In this document: piece by piece, positions 1 through 10,179 of the stretch
Layout: the number at the start of each line of letters is the position of its first letter
Position numbering within the stretch: the stretch's first letter is position 1
From: Alligator mississippiensis
Taxonomy: Eukaryota; Chordata; Crocodylia; Alligatoridae
Reading direction: 5' to 3'
DNA: 64,000 nt
Assembly: GCF_030867095.1 (NCBI RefSeq)
Contig: NC_081824.1
Location: 305,242,956 to 305,306,955 of the forward strand
Notes under the pieces: generated by a model
What the model saw: only the letters and a program-made list of their open reading frames with translations
What the model was told of the DNA's origin: nothing
Database searches by the model: none
Position numbers and translations under genes: made by a program

Positions 1-3000
1 AGTGTCAATGTGATGCCGAGACGTATAGTTCAACAAAATTTATATACAGAATCAACTAGAACAAAGCCCAAACCCTCTCAAACTCTTTCATTATTTACTG
101 CATTCTGCTTGCTGACTTAATAGTGTTTTGTCCTGTCCTTGAATCCTGCGTGGTTAGATTCAGAAGGAAATCAATGGGCCCTGGGCAGCAGCGCTTCTTC
201 CTGCTATGCAGCCAAGTCTCCAATGGGCCACAATTTCTGATATTTATTAGTTTCTTTTAAGTTATTATCATTATGGGGCTAATTGTAATGCTTCAGGTAC
301 ATTAAATCTGTCTTTATGTACTATTAAACCAGTCAAGAAACAAAAGAACAGGACACATAAAAAAGCACAAAATAAATATTAATAATAATAATGCTAATAA
401 TAATAATAATAAAAAAGAAATCACAGCACTAATAAAACGAATGCCAGTCTGTGTGCAGCCAGCTCATGTATAAAACACCCTCCATGTTGTGGCATCAAGG
501 TAGTCTCACAGAGTAAAGGAGCATGAGTGGTTTAATTTAAGTGTTTTTGTCTTAATGAGGTGGGCAGTTTCAGCTTTCCTGTCCTCATACCTGCAAGTAG
601 TAGGTTGCTGATGAAGAATGAGACCCAGTGACAGCCAGGTCCCAAGCCCCAGGGGCCTTGCCATAAGTTCTGTTGGCAAAAGGACTAGTTTGTCAGTATA
701 AGTGTGTTTACACTAGGGATTTTGCTGGCACAGGTGTATCAGTCTTGGGGAAAGTGTATTATATGTTCACACTCCAACTAGAAATGGGACTTTTCTGAAG
801 CCTATTTTGGAGCCAGAGCAGGATGAGGAGTTAGTGAAGGCTGTAGAGTACAAGTATTCATGGTTGTCATCTTTTCATGCTCCAAAATTGTGCCACTGAA
901 TGTTAGCCAAATGTGAGTCTGAGTGGCTTTTAAGACAACACAAGTTAAAACATTTTGCAGAGGAACAGACCAGAGGTGACCAAAAGAGACAAATGGGGAA
1001 GAAAAATAATGTGCATTTCAATAGGCATTTCATCTGACAGGAATGGGTCTAATTTTTTGGCCACACTGGACTGATGAAAGGAGTTTCTAACAACTGTTCC
1101 TGAGTATTCAGAGGAATTTAAAATGCTTCCTAGACAGCCAGTCTCCCTGAGGGCTAGGGTTATGTCTGTATTGCCTCTGCACTGCTAACAGGAGCAATAC
1201 TATATAGCATGAACTGCTCTTCTTCAGTGTGCACCACATACTGGAAATGAGGCATTATAGTTGCTTCACAGCAGCCCTAAGTGTGTGTCAGCAAGCATGC
1301 CTCTGAGAAAGCCTCAGAGCTTTGTTTCCAAGAGTAGATATGTGGGTGTGTGTGGAATGAGACCCACTTGGTGGAGTGTACTTCATAGGAGTCCTTTCAG
1401 GCATGGCACAGAGGTGGTGTGGACAGGCACTTGATGTCAAATTGACTCAGGAGAAAAAATAAGGCCAGTTCTGGAGGTTTCTGCTCAGTCACCTCCTTTT
1501 CTTCCATCTCATATCTATCTTGTGAATGCACGCTACCCCTGTAAGCTCTGTGGGACCTGGGCTGTAGCTTCTTGCCATCTGCTGAAGTCACCTGGAACAT
1601 GGTTAGATAATTAAAAATATAATATAAATAATTTTATATGAGCAACTTTTTACTGAAAAAAACAGAACATTTTCTTTTCTGCAGCATTTTTAGTCTAAGG
1701 CATAAAGTCCATCCATTGAAAAGATGCACATTACTATCCTCCATGTTGAGAGAGCTTATTAACAGAGTACCCCTGGATGTACGAAGCAGTCTGTTTTAAG
1801 GGACTGAGTTTGGGGCTGGAAGGGAGGAAGCCATGTGATATTCATTTTGGGTCTGGGGTGAATCCCAACTTTTATTCCTCAGTTTCTTCACTGGTAAACT
1901 TGGCTGAATACTATTTCCCTTCCACAGAGGAATCAGGAGAGTTTTTATCCAGTGTTTTTATAACTTAGCACATCAGAGATGTTATGGCATTGCACCTGAG
2001 GCAGAGGGCAACAAAAGTTGGAGAACTGGCATGAAGCACACCATTATGGAAAGAAAAATTGACAGGAATGCCATAAGGCTTGTTTTTTGTTAATGTAGTT
2101 AATTTCTCCGCAGACCAAAACGAGCACTAGTAGAGTGGCTCACAGGCAGAATTGTCCAGCTCCTCAAACCCCACTGCCATCTTGCTTGCTCTTGGAGTGC
2201 CCATCTCTACAGCCCTATTTAGAGACAATGAGATGCACACAAGCTGCTGCTACCTGAAGGCTGTAGCCTATTGTCTGGAGAATCCTTCTGACTGATTCTT
2301 CCATGGCAACAAGATGGTTCTGCCAGTCACTTCCTCTCCCCACTGTCCAAAACCTTTCTATTCTGTTCCACTTAATGAAAGTGGATGGATGTGCTTTTAA
2401 AGAGGCTACAAATATATAGCTGCCTCTCTTGTCAAGTTGAATTTTCCCCAGTCAAGGGGAAATAGGAATTGCTTTGTTTTCAATTCAGTTAGCAATCTGT
2501 TCCATCCTGGTTTATGTATGGCCTTCATTGTCCCAAGATTGGAGCCCCTGTCCTCTACTATTGTTACAGTAACAGTAAATATTAACACCAAAAAGCTCTA
2601 CTTGGGATTGGGTGCTTTTGAGCTGGGTGCTGTTTAAACAAAGAAAAGAGGCAATTTTTGTCCCAAGGGATATGCGCTCCACAGGATGCCAACTCAATTT
2701 GTATTTCTTCACAAGAACATAGGACTCAAGTACACCACATGAGAATACCACATTATTCAGTATGCATTTTTTCTGGGGTAAGTGAGCAAAAACATTCTGT
2801 TGCAAAGTTAGTATTCCCTGCCTTTGTCACAAGTCACTGTTCTTTCTGCATTCTGATTTAACTCCTATGGTATACCAAACTGCACCTTAGTGACATCTCA
2901 GGTGAAGAAGGCATGATCCTCTCCAATACCTGCAATGCCAGGATATTATGAAACAGTGCTACAACTCAGAAAATGGCATGAAAATTAATCCAGGTGACTC

Positions 3001-4383
3001 TGGCTTTTCCAAAGTTCAGATATCACCGGCATCTTTGGGAGGAGGTCATGGCCCTTTGACTATGCATCAGATATAATGAAGGGCTTGAGATCCATACTGA
3101 GATGCCTTATATGGTGGATTCATATTGCTTTGCCAGTCAATTCTCATTAGAGTTCACAATCCTTTTGATCAATTCCATCATTAAAAATACTGAAACAACA
3201 GAACACTCAGGAACTGCTTATTGTTCCTTAATATTTTTGAGAGAGAAAAAAATCCAACGGTATTAGGTTTTGAATATTTCTGTTGTGAAATAAAATTGAT
3301 TAAAAAATAAGAATATAAAAAACAGAGCCCTAGAGGAATTAAAAATAATTACAAGAATAGATTGTTAGCTAAAAGCAAAAATATTTGCTCTATAAAGGTT
3401 GATGTGCTCCCTGTTTATGGGCATTATATTTGTATGAAGGTGAACAAGGGACTCTGGTGCCTATGTTTGTAATGAATTGCGCATGTCACAATGAATAGCT
3501 GTTGCATTAAATCTAAAGGGATTGTCTGCTATTTGTGTGAAAGCAAGACATTTTTCTGTCATTATCAGATACAATGCAAGTATCACATAAGCCAGTCTTA
3601 CCAGGGTCAGCTTTGTCATATGAAAAAGGTTTGGGGAGCTTTGGCATTTACATATTTTTCTTTGTGGAGAATCCATATAAATTGGCAGCCTTCATTATTT
3701 TGATTCCTTTTATCTCAGCCATTGTTCCTTTTCACAAGTATAAAGGCCTTCATCTCCAGAACAGACGTGGTTCCACTGCAGTCATTCAATTGGGCAAGGA
3801 GAAAGTGGGAGGTGTTTTATGCATTAAGCTGCCTACTATTTAGGTAGAAAAGGAAAATCACTTGGATAGTAGGGAGAATGATAGTAGAGGAGTAAGTCAT
3901 GGACTCTGATCTCATTTACAAGTATATGTCTGGAGTTTCTTCACTGAGATGAAAATTTACATTCCAGATCTCAGTATTGGTAAACTCAAACTTTTACAAA
4001 TAGAGTCAGGCTACTGGAAGACATGATTGGCTTAATATGCAAGAGCTTTATTTTTTTTTAAATTACATTTTGAAATATTATAATCTTTTTTCCTTGAAGG
4101 CAAAATTCTATTTTGCTTAATTGATAATCAAAGTGGAGTTTGGGACCAACTCTGAATTATCTGACAAAAGGGTAGAAGCAATTCCATTAGCACGTAGGTA
4201 CCCCCTATTCTAAGAATGAGGTTGTTCTCTGGAGATATACAGGTATATCCTAATACCTATAATGGGACACTTACATGCTCACAGGAGGTAATAGAATCAC
4301 TTGTATACTTTAGCTGGGTAACACTGAGTTGGCTGCAAGATGCACTTGGGTCATCCACTTGATGAAATAGAATTTGACCCTTA
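1..4383. other. Non-coding AT-rich stretch, no gene recognised
   Basis: No open frame in this stretch has a recognisable domain, and the short ORFs (60-100 codons) overlap one another on both strands as expected by chance. Around 700-765 a segment with GTGTTTACACTAGGG followed by TTTTGCTGGCACAG resembles the end of a short sauropsid DNA element, but I cannot find its partner end. Apart from the AAT microsatellite listed separately I see nothing else to annotate. Confidence 0.6.
378..411. repeat. (AAT)n / (TAA)n microsatellite
   Basis: The run is mostly AAT units with one GCT interruption (TAATAATAATGCTAATAATA). It is a simple sequence repeat in AT-rich DNA with no associated gene. Confidence 0.85.
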
Positions 4384-4639
4384 GGGTGCATCTGCACATG
4401 CATTAATGTGCTTTAGTTAATATGCTTTAAATCTAGTACCTCCATTGTGAGGTACTAGGAAAATGTTAATTAGTTTGGCTTAATGTGCATTAACTTAAGT
4501 GAATGCTTTTTAATTGATGCTTAATGTATATTAGCCTATTTTAATGAGCATTAAGTAAAAAACATGTTTTTTTACATGACACTTTAATGTTCATTAAAAT
4601 AGACTAATGCACATTACAGCACATGTGTAGACATGCCCC
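4384..4639. mobile_element. 256-bp MITE with GGG...CTACAC-type inverted ends
   Basis: The left end reads GGGTGCATCTGCACATG and the reverse complement of the right end reads GGGGCATGTCTACACATG, giving imperfect terminal inverted repeats of about 17 bp. TA dinucleotides flank both ends (TTA on the left, TAG on the right). The interior is AT-rich and packed with short palindromic variants of TTAATGTGCATTAA in both orientations, so a single strand could fold back along most of its length. There is no coding capacity. The ends resemble those of the elements at 22800, 42604 and 47482, which suggests a Harbinger-type non-autonomous origin; that assignment is inference. Confidence 0.7.
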
Positions 4640-4804
4640 TAGTGATCACCTTTTCAATTCCTCTATAGCCATTGCATTTAACAAATGAAATCTGATGTTC
4701 TCATAATCCCATAATTGCAGAAGCTGAAGTTTTTAGGAAAAACCTCAAACATTGTGAGTCTTATACTAAAACAGTGAAAGTTCCCAGCATGGAATTCTAC
4801 AGTG

Positions 4805-4886
4805 GGGTATCTGAGGTTAGGATCTGAGCTTCTTGCTGTAAGGCCTGGTCATGTCACCTTACAATCTATGAATCTATTAATCTACG
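4805..4886 (+). mobile_element. Possible CR1-type LINE 3' tail fragment
   Basis: A GGCCTGGTCATGTCACCTTA stretch is followed by ATCTATGAATCTATTAATCT, which looks like the octamer-repeat 3' end of CR1 LINEs. The same ATCTATTAATCTA string ends the clear CR1 copy at 40131. The upstream match is weak, so this is a tentative short 3' fragment. Confidence 0.4.
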
Positions 4887-5326
4887 TTAAGATGACCTGA
4901 GAAGGAACACATGGATTTCCTTTGTTTTGCACTGACTGCTGTGTTTAGCCGGTGATACATTTACACAGTCCAATGCTGGGCAGAATGCTGTGCTGAGATG
5001 TTTGTACTGCTTTTGGTATCAAAGCTAGCTTGTTCAGTGCTGGCTCAGGTATATCTGCTTAGCATTGGGTGATACCCTAGGATGCAAACAAACATGATTA
5101 CTCACATGTGGCGGGCTTGCCTATCTTTGCCTGGTTCCTTGGGCTTAGAGAATTGCCAAAGCGATTGGTGGGGCAAACCCACCAATCAGAGACCAGCAGG
5201 AGAGGAGCCTCAGGAGGAGTCTGCCCCACCCCTACGTCAGGGCGAGGAGAGGAGTAGACCTAATTGAAGACTGTGCTCCACCCCTCCTGATTGGCCAGTC
5301 TTCAATCTTGGTGCGGAGCCCCAAAA

Positions 5327-5342
5327 GAGTATACAAGGAGCT
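5327..5342 (+). promoter_or_regulatory. Putative LTR core promoter (TATA-like)
   Basis: AGAGTATACAAGGAGC contains a TATA-like box at 5330-5336. The related LTR on the other strand has a better TATAAAA at the corresponding place, so the promoter reading is supported by conservation. CCAAT motifs lie upstream near 5180. Confidence 0.5.
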
Positions 5343-6475
5343 GCGTGCACAGCACGCAGGGGAGATGACAAAGGACAGAGAAGAAAGAATAAGCAGGGGC
5401 TGAGGAAGAGCTGGGGAGGAGCTACCCAGGGGGTTATTCCAGTTGCCCTGAAGAACCTGAAGACTTGGCTGTTGGATGGGAGTGGCAAGCATCCATGTCC
5501 CCAACCCCTCGCTGCGTGGCCATCCAGTGCAGGCATCACTGCACAGAGGGTCTGCGAGGGACCGGGACACTGGGAGCTGATTAAGGTAGCTCAGATCTCC
5601 AACCCTGACATGAGACCAGATGGTGCAGAGATCACTGAATGGTGGGACTGGGACCTCAGGAGCCACTTGAAGCGGTTCGGGTCTCCAACCCTGGCATGAG
5701 GATGGCACCGGTCAGACGCTGCTGCACAGTGAGTCATTGTTGGGCTGAGGGCCCTTGGAGGGGGTAGGAGGCAGTTCAGGCCCTTCTCCCTGCTGCTGGG
5801 CATGAGGGCCTGTGGGCAATGCAGGCTTTGCAGCATGGCAGGCCTGTACTGGAGCCCCAGCCCTGGACATGCACAAGGTGGCCCAGGCACGCAACCATCT
5901 GGTAAGGCCGAGCCATCCAGGCGTGTGAACAAGCCATGCATCCCATGTGGGGACTGAGACAGAGCACCCGCTGCAGGAGCCACTTGCCTAGCTGGGAATG
6001 AAACACTGGGAACACTTGTTGGACTCCTACTCACCAGGAAGTGTGAGTTCTCAGGCAAGGGGCTTCCCACCAGGGAGGGACACAGTAGATAGCTGCATCA
6101 GATGTGGTTTAGGCTAGAGAATGAGAGATTCCTCTAGAGAAGTGGGTATTTGGGATCACCACGCCTTACATTTTGGAGCATTTATTAATTGCTTGCTGCA
6201 TCTTATACTTTGGAGAGTTTATTAATTGCTTGTTGTGTTTTCTGTTCTGGAGAGTTTATTAACTGTTGATTGTGCTTTACATTTTGGGGGTTTTTACCCA
6301 TCAATTGCTGGGACACACCCTCTGAGGATCTGTGAGTGAGGTTTCTCTAGTGGGTCTTAGGGACTGCTATACTTACCTGTTCTGTTATTTGTTGACTTGA
6401 ATGTATTATATGTAACTATTTATCTTTACCACCCATCCAGTTTATTCTATCCCCTCCCCTTTTATTTTGCATCTG

Positions 6476-6481
6476 AATAAA
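6476..6481 (+). terminator. LTR polyadenylation signal AATAAA
   Basis: AATAAA followed by CTGTGTATATAGTTAAG is conserved in the antisense LTR, where the reverse complement lies at 7738-7743. It sits about 1.15 kb downstream of the TATA-like box, implying an unusually long R region if both signals were used. Confidence 0.5.
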
Positions 6482-6642
6482 CTGTGTATATAGTTAAGAT
6501 ATTGTGTCCTGGTCTTCCTCTATAGAGACAGAGGAGAAGGGGAAGCTGCGAGCAAGCTACAGTTTCCATCTCCAGCATGTCCGCCCTGCTGACCATCCCC
6601 TTCTATTGTAAAGAGGGGTGCACACTCAGGTACACCCAGGTT

Positions 6643-7507
6643 CAGTGTTCCCTCTAAGGAGTAACGGTCCGTGAGCGTGCTCCTTCGGTCCATGAGCATG
6701 CTGCTTCGGTCCCGCCTCCCCCTTTCGGTGCGGCGTGGGACACTTACAAAAGGTAAGCTGTTCACTCTTCAGGGCAGGCAGTGGAGTCGGAGCCTGGGGG
6801 GCGGATGGCTAGAGCCTGGGGTGCTGGAGCCCGGGGGGCTGGAGCCTGGGGGGCGGGAGCTGGGGGGCTGGAGTCTGGCGGGAGGGGGCTGGAGGGCTGG
6901 AGCCTGTGGGGTTTCGGGCCTGGGCCTGGAGCCTGCCTGCCCCGAGTGAGGTTCCACTGGGGGCTGGAGGCTGGAGACTGGTGCCGGCTCAGTGGGCTCC
7001 CAGAAACTGCTCCGCTCCCCTGCATTGCCTTGGGGAGTGAGGAGGCATGTGGCATCAGGGCCAGGGAGTGGAGCACTTCCTGGAGCTCATGGAGCAGTTC
7101 CCCGGGGCCAGCGGAGCCTGTGCCAGCCCCCACCCCAGCCTCCATCTCTGCTTTGCCTCACCTCAGGGAGGAGCTGCTGCCTGCCCCGAGTGAGGCTCCT
7201 CCGACTCCGGGGAACTGCTCCGCAGGCTCCCCCAGCTCCGGAAAATGCTACACTCCCTGGCCCTGACTCCATGTGCGTCTTCGCTCCCCTAGGCAATGCG
7301 GGGGAGTGGAGCAGCTCCCCAGAGCCTGCAGAGCCCACACCAGCCCCCGCCTCTGCCTCCGCCTAGGGGAGGAGCTTACCTTTACCAAGCATCCCACACC
7401 GCAGCCTAGCTCCATTCCCGGTGGGTGCGCTGCCTGAAAAAGTTTGTGCACAGCCAAACTTTTACTCGTGCGCGGCCGCACACGTGCGCACCTTAGAGGG
7501 AACCTTG
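6643..7507. mobile_element. Non-autonomous hAT element with GC-rich core
   Basis: The ends are CAGTGTTCCCTCTAAGG and, in reverse complement, CAAGGTTCCCTCTAAGG. The 8-bp sequence CCCAGGTT is repeated exactly at 6635-6642 and 7508-7515. CAG...CTG-like ends with an 8-bp duplication are the hAT signature. Inside is a second, nested inverted pair: GTGGGACACTTAC...AAGGTAAGC at 6735-6760 and its inverse at 7372-7400. Between these lies GC-rich DNA with a short minisatellite and blocks such as GGAGCAGTTCCCCGG that recur in the unrelated-ended element at 46404-47300. Long open frames here (up to 161 codons, Pro/Gly/Ala/Ser-rich on both strands) are products of composition, not genes. Confidence 0.85.
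6784..6925. repeat. GGAGCCTGGGGGGCT minisatellite, about 14-15 bp unit
   Basis: Degenerate head-to-tail copies of GGAGCCTGGGGGGC(T) run through the left part of the hAT core, roughly nine or ten copies. The repeated G5-6 runs could form G-quadruplexes. Copies differ by several bases, so the array is not very recent. Confidence 0.75.
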
Positions 7508-7737
7508 CCCAGGTTACACACAATTGCATTCAGATGCTGTCAAACTTTACAGACTTGCAGAAAGGCACTCTGCTAAAGCCCTTCCTAGTGCAGGTAACTT
7601 GGGTATATACTCCCCTTCTCCAATTGAAGGGGATTGTTAGCTGGCAGGTGTGGTATGGGGGAACTGCAGACTGCTCAGTTTCCCTCCGTCCCTATAGAAC
7701 CAGGCCAGGACAGTCGGGGGACTTGACTATATACACA

Positions 7738-7743
7738 TTTATT
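7738..7743 (-). terminator. LTR polyadenylation signal (minus strand AATAAA)
   Basis: TTTATT on the plus strand reads AATAAA on the minus strand. It is followed there by TGTGTATATAGTC, matching the signal and its context at 6476 in the sister LTR. Confidence 0.5.
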
Positions 7744-7793
7744 TACATTAACTTATCACAAGGGAAAGGAACATGGATATAAACATATGTACA

Positions 7794-7811
7794 ATATATA
7801 TATATATATAT
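7794..7811. repeat. (AT)n microsatellite
   Basis: An uninterrupted AT alternation of about 18 bp lies inside the antisense LTR, with degenerate AT-rich sequence continuing to about 7823. Confidence 0.85.
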
Positions 7812-8909
7812 TTATAATATATCTAAACCAGCAACATAAACAATATCCTCTGGGTAAATGACATAAAACCTTATACCAGTGCTCCAGATACAGGTAAGTC
7901 ACAGGTAAGTATCTGATCTGAAACAGATAAACCCCCCAAAAAACATAGATAACCAACAGATAAACTATAGATAAGTATAGGTGAACAATCAATAAGCCAC
8001 AAATAAATACAAGTAAACAACAGGTGAAATAATAGCAACAGGGAGTCCCAGCAGAGCCCTAGGACTCTACTTATCTACTCATTTAAAAACATGAGAGTTC
8101 ACGAAATATAAGGCATGCCATCACACCACTTATGGCGCAAGAACCCCAACAATAAACCTAATCCCAAGGGGAAACCCCAATGCCCTTGGGCTTTTCCCAA
8201 GCCCTACAAGGAAGCTAGTAACTTTAGGGGGGCCCTCCCAGTGGGACCTCCACTTTCTGGAGCCCTTAACTAACCAGGGGGGACTTCCCCTTCCCTGTGG
8301 GAATCCTCTTTTCCCTGCAACTCACAGCTGCCAGGCCTGGAGGGTGGCCCTTGTCCTCTGCGCCAAGCTGTTCTCTCACCAGCAGTGGGCTTTGGGAGGG
8401 TCGCTGTCCCCTGGAACAGGGATCCTCTATGCAGGACTTCTGGAGCCTCTGGCTTGGCCCTATTTGCTGGCTCAGTAGCCCAAGCACAGTCTGGCTCCCT
8501 GGACTCAACCTTTTGCTATGGGTCGGAGCCCTGGGCTGCCTCATGCAGCACCAGGCTCAGTCCGCTCCCGGACCCTCCGTGCAGCGCCTCCTGCACCGAG
8601 CTCCCAGCCTTGTTCTGGAGGTTGAATGACCTGAGCCGCCCAAGTGCTCCAAAGGTCCTACTCTGTGCACTGGCCTGTGCACCATGTCTCTGGCTGCACG
8701 CCAGAGGTTGCAGACCCGAGTCGCCTCACGCAGCCCCCAGGGTCTGGACGCTGTGCACCGTCCGCCGTTCCCCCGCTAATGGAAGTCTTCAGAGGCACTT
8801 CTGGGCTACTGCTTCGCCCTGCTGAGCAGCATTCCTCAGCTCTTCTAAACCCCACTCTTCTCTCTTCTCTCTCCCAGATGTGCTCCCCTCATGCTGGGCA
8901 TGCAGCTCC

Positions 8910-8916
8910 TTTTATA
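8910..8916 (-). promoter_or_regulatory. LTR TATA box (TATAAAA on minus strand)
   Basis: On the minus strand GAGTATAAAAGGAGCTGC is a good core promoter match and corresponds to the weaker box of the sister LTR at 5330. A GC-box-like GGGGCGGAGCC lies just upstream. Confidence 0.55.
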
Positions 8917-9132
8917 CTCTCCAGGGCTCCGCCCCTGAAGTCTTCCAGACCTGACAGTGTTGCAGTCTTCAATCAGGTCCGGGGGGTGGAGGAGAGGAGT
9001 TCTGCCCTCAGGAAAGGGGCATGACTGAACTCCTCTTGCTGCCTCCTAATTGGTGGATGGGCTCCACCAATCAAAACAGCAAGATTTCAAGCCTTGGACT
9101 CAACCCAAGCTCCAAAAGGCAAGCCTGCTACA

Positions 9133-9822
9133 TAAAACAAAATCAGATTTCAGTTTCTCTGACAAGTTATGAGAGGAACTGCTAGATTTCTAGGAAGTAT
9201 TACGTATGTTTAATGCCTTTGACCATCTGACAGCTGTTCAGTGCCCTGTGTGAAATGAATTAGTGGCCTCAAGCTGCTTCCAAATGGATAATTTTAATTG
9301 GAAAGTCAACACCACTTTTGACAGCATTGTTGGTAGTCTCAATAGGGAGGCTAGGTACTGCCTGGATGTACTAACCTGCTGGAGGTGGCTTGAGGGAACT
9401 GCAAAGGACTGCAGAGTGGACTTCACTTTTTTAATTTAATTCTCTAAGGCCACGTTTACACGCTCTCCCTGCCAAGCCTGGGACAGCTGCAGAGATACAG
9501 GCCCTTCACACTTACGCCTGTTTTGGCCATGGCTGAACTTGTCTGTGAAGTGGAATAACAGCGCAGAGGGGCTCCAAGCACATGCCTCAGCTCTATTTTC
9601 AGGGTCTCAGGAGAGACTGAGAACAGCACTGAGGTATGTGCTTAGGGCCACTCTGTGCCACCTATGCTGCCTAATTGCTGAGACACAGCTCAGGGCTCAG
9701 AAAGAGCAGAACAAATAGCTGGAGCCTGCTTCTCTGCAGCAGTCCCAGGCTCAGCAGAGAAGTGATATAGACCTAGCTAAGGTCTATATTAAGAGCATGA
9801 ATGGCATGTGTCCCCGGCGCCT
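9133..9822. other. Intergenic stretch, no gene; possible MITE end
   Basis: No coding signal is seen. Near 9449 the string GGCCACGTTTACACGCTC resembles the TCTACAC-type ends of the MITEs in this window, but no matching right end was found. Confidence 0.4.
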
Positions 9823-9839
9823 GGGGGGGGGGGGGGGGG
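9823..9839. repeat. G17 homopolymer
   Basis: Seventeen consecutive G residues mark the left edge of a GC-rich minisatellite-like block. Long G runs are prone to sequencing-length error. Confidence 0.9.
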
Positions 9840-9840
9840 C

Positions 9841-10110
9841 ACGGTTGTGCTGGCAGAGGTGGGAGCATGACGATGGCGGCAGGAGTGCAGCAGGGGTAAG
9901 CGTGGAGCTCCCACAGATGCTGCCAACACTGTCAGTGGTGGGGTATGGTGTAGGGGGTGGCGAGTGCCAACCAGGGGTCAGCAACCACCTGCAGGTGCTG
10001 CCAGCAGCGTCAGTGGCGGCCAGGGGTAGTCATGGACTGCCCGTAGATGCCGCCAGTGGTGTTGGCGGCAGGGTGGTGAGTGGCGACTGCCCACAGGGGG
10101 TGCACCACCA
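9841..10110. repeat. GC-rich minisatellite-like block, roughly 60-bp units
   Basis: Recurring modules contain a CTGCC(A/G) block, GTCAGTGG or GTTGGCGG, then GGGGT and a GTGGAGCTCCCACAG / GACTGCCCGTAGATG / GACTGCCCACAGG-type block, spaced by about 60-65 bp, giving about four degenerate copies. CpG content is higher than in the surrounding DNA. It ends in a small palindromic GGGTGCACATGTACCCGCGTGCACCC-like stretch near 10110-10145, which may mark a repeat boundary. The repeat family is unknown to me. Confidence 0.6.
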
Positions 10111-10179
10111 TGCTTAGAGGGTGCACATGTACCCGCGTGCACCCCCTATGCATCTCTCCTGCTTAAGAGGGTCAATGTG

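Larger units (their letters stand above)
5107..7518 (+). mobile_element. Solo LTR (about 1.54 kb), split by a hAT element
   Basis: The LTR begins TGTGGCGGGCTTGCC and ends GGTTACA, so it has TG...CA termini, and the 4-bp CACA lies immediately outside both ends as a possible target duplication. Removing the hAT insertion at 6643-7507 and one copy of its 8-bp duplication leaves about 1539 bp. That matches the reverse-strand relative at 7589-9132 in length, ends and order of motifs: ATTGGTGG boxes, GATTGAAGACT, a GAGTATA promoter element followed by AAGGAGCTGC, AATAAA, and a GTGTATATAGT stretch. No gag, pol or env frame lies beside it, so it is most simply a solo LTR left by recombination. The retroviral or other LTR-retrotransposon family cannot be named from this alone. 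Confidence 0.72.
7589..9132 (-). mobile_element. Second LTR of the same family, antisense
   Basis: Read on the minus strand it starts TGTAGCAGGCTTGCC (9132) and ends near GTTACCTGCA (7589), 1544 bp. It has the same order of motifs as the LTR at 5107-7518: paired ATTGGTGG/CCACCAAT boxes, CCTGATTGAAGACTGC, GGGCGGAGCC, TATAAAAGGAGCTGC, then AATAAA followed by GTGTATATAGTCAAG and a CTATAGGGAC block. The middle has diverged strongly and contains unrelated simple sequence, (AT)n at 7794-7811. No clear target duplication was found. The two LTRs face away from each other's promoters, tail to tail, so they are not the two ends of one ordinary provirus. Confidence 0.68.

Noticed and set aside
5232-6070. 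Minus-strand ORFs of 158 and 159 codons
   Set aside because: They lie antisense in the LTR, overlap ORFs in other frames and have no domain; GC-rich composition explains their length.
6762-7366. Overlapping Pro/Gly/Ala-rich ORFs up to 161 codons on both strands
   Set aside because: They fall within a minisatellite and the GC-rich hAT core, where stop codons are rare in every frame.
6643-7507. CpG-island promoter of a host gene
   Set aside because: The GC-rich block is fully contained between hAT ends with a target duplication, so it is transposon interior.
5107-9132. A complete provirus with two LTRs
   Set aside because: The LTRs are in opposite orientation and the 70 bp between them contain no gag, pol or env sequence.
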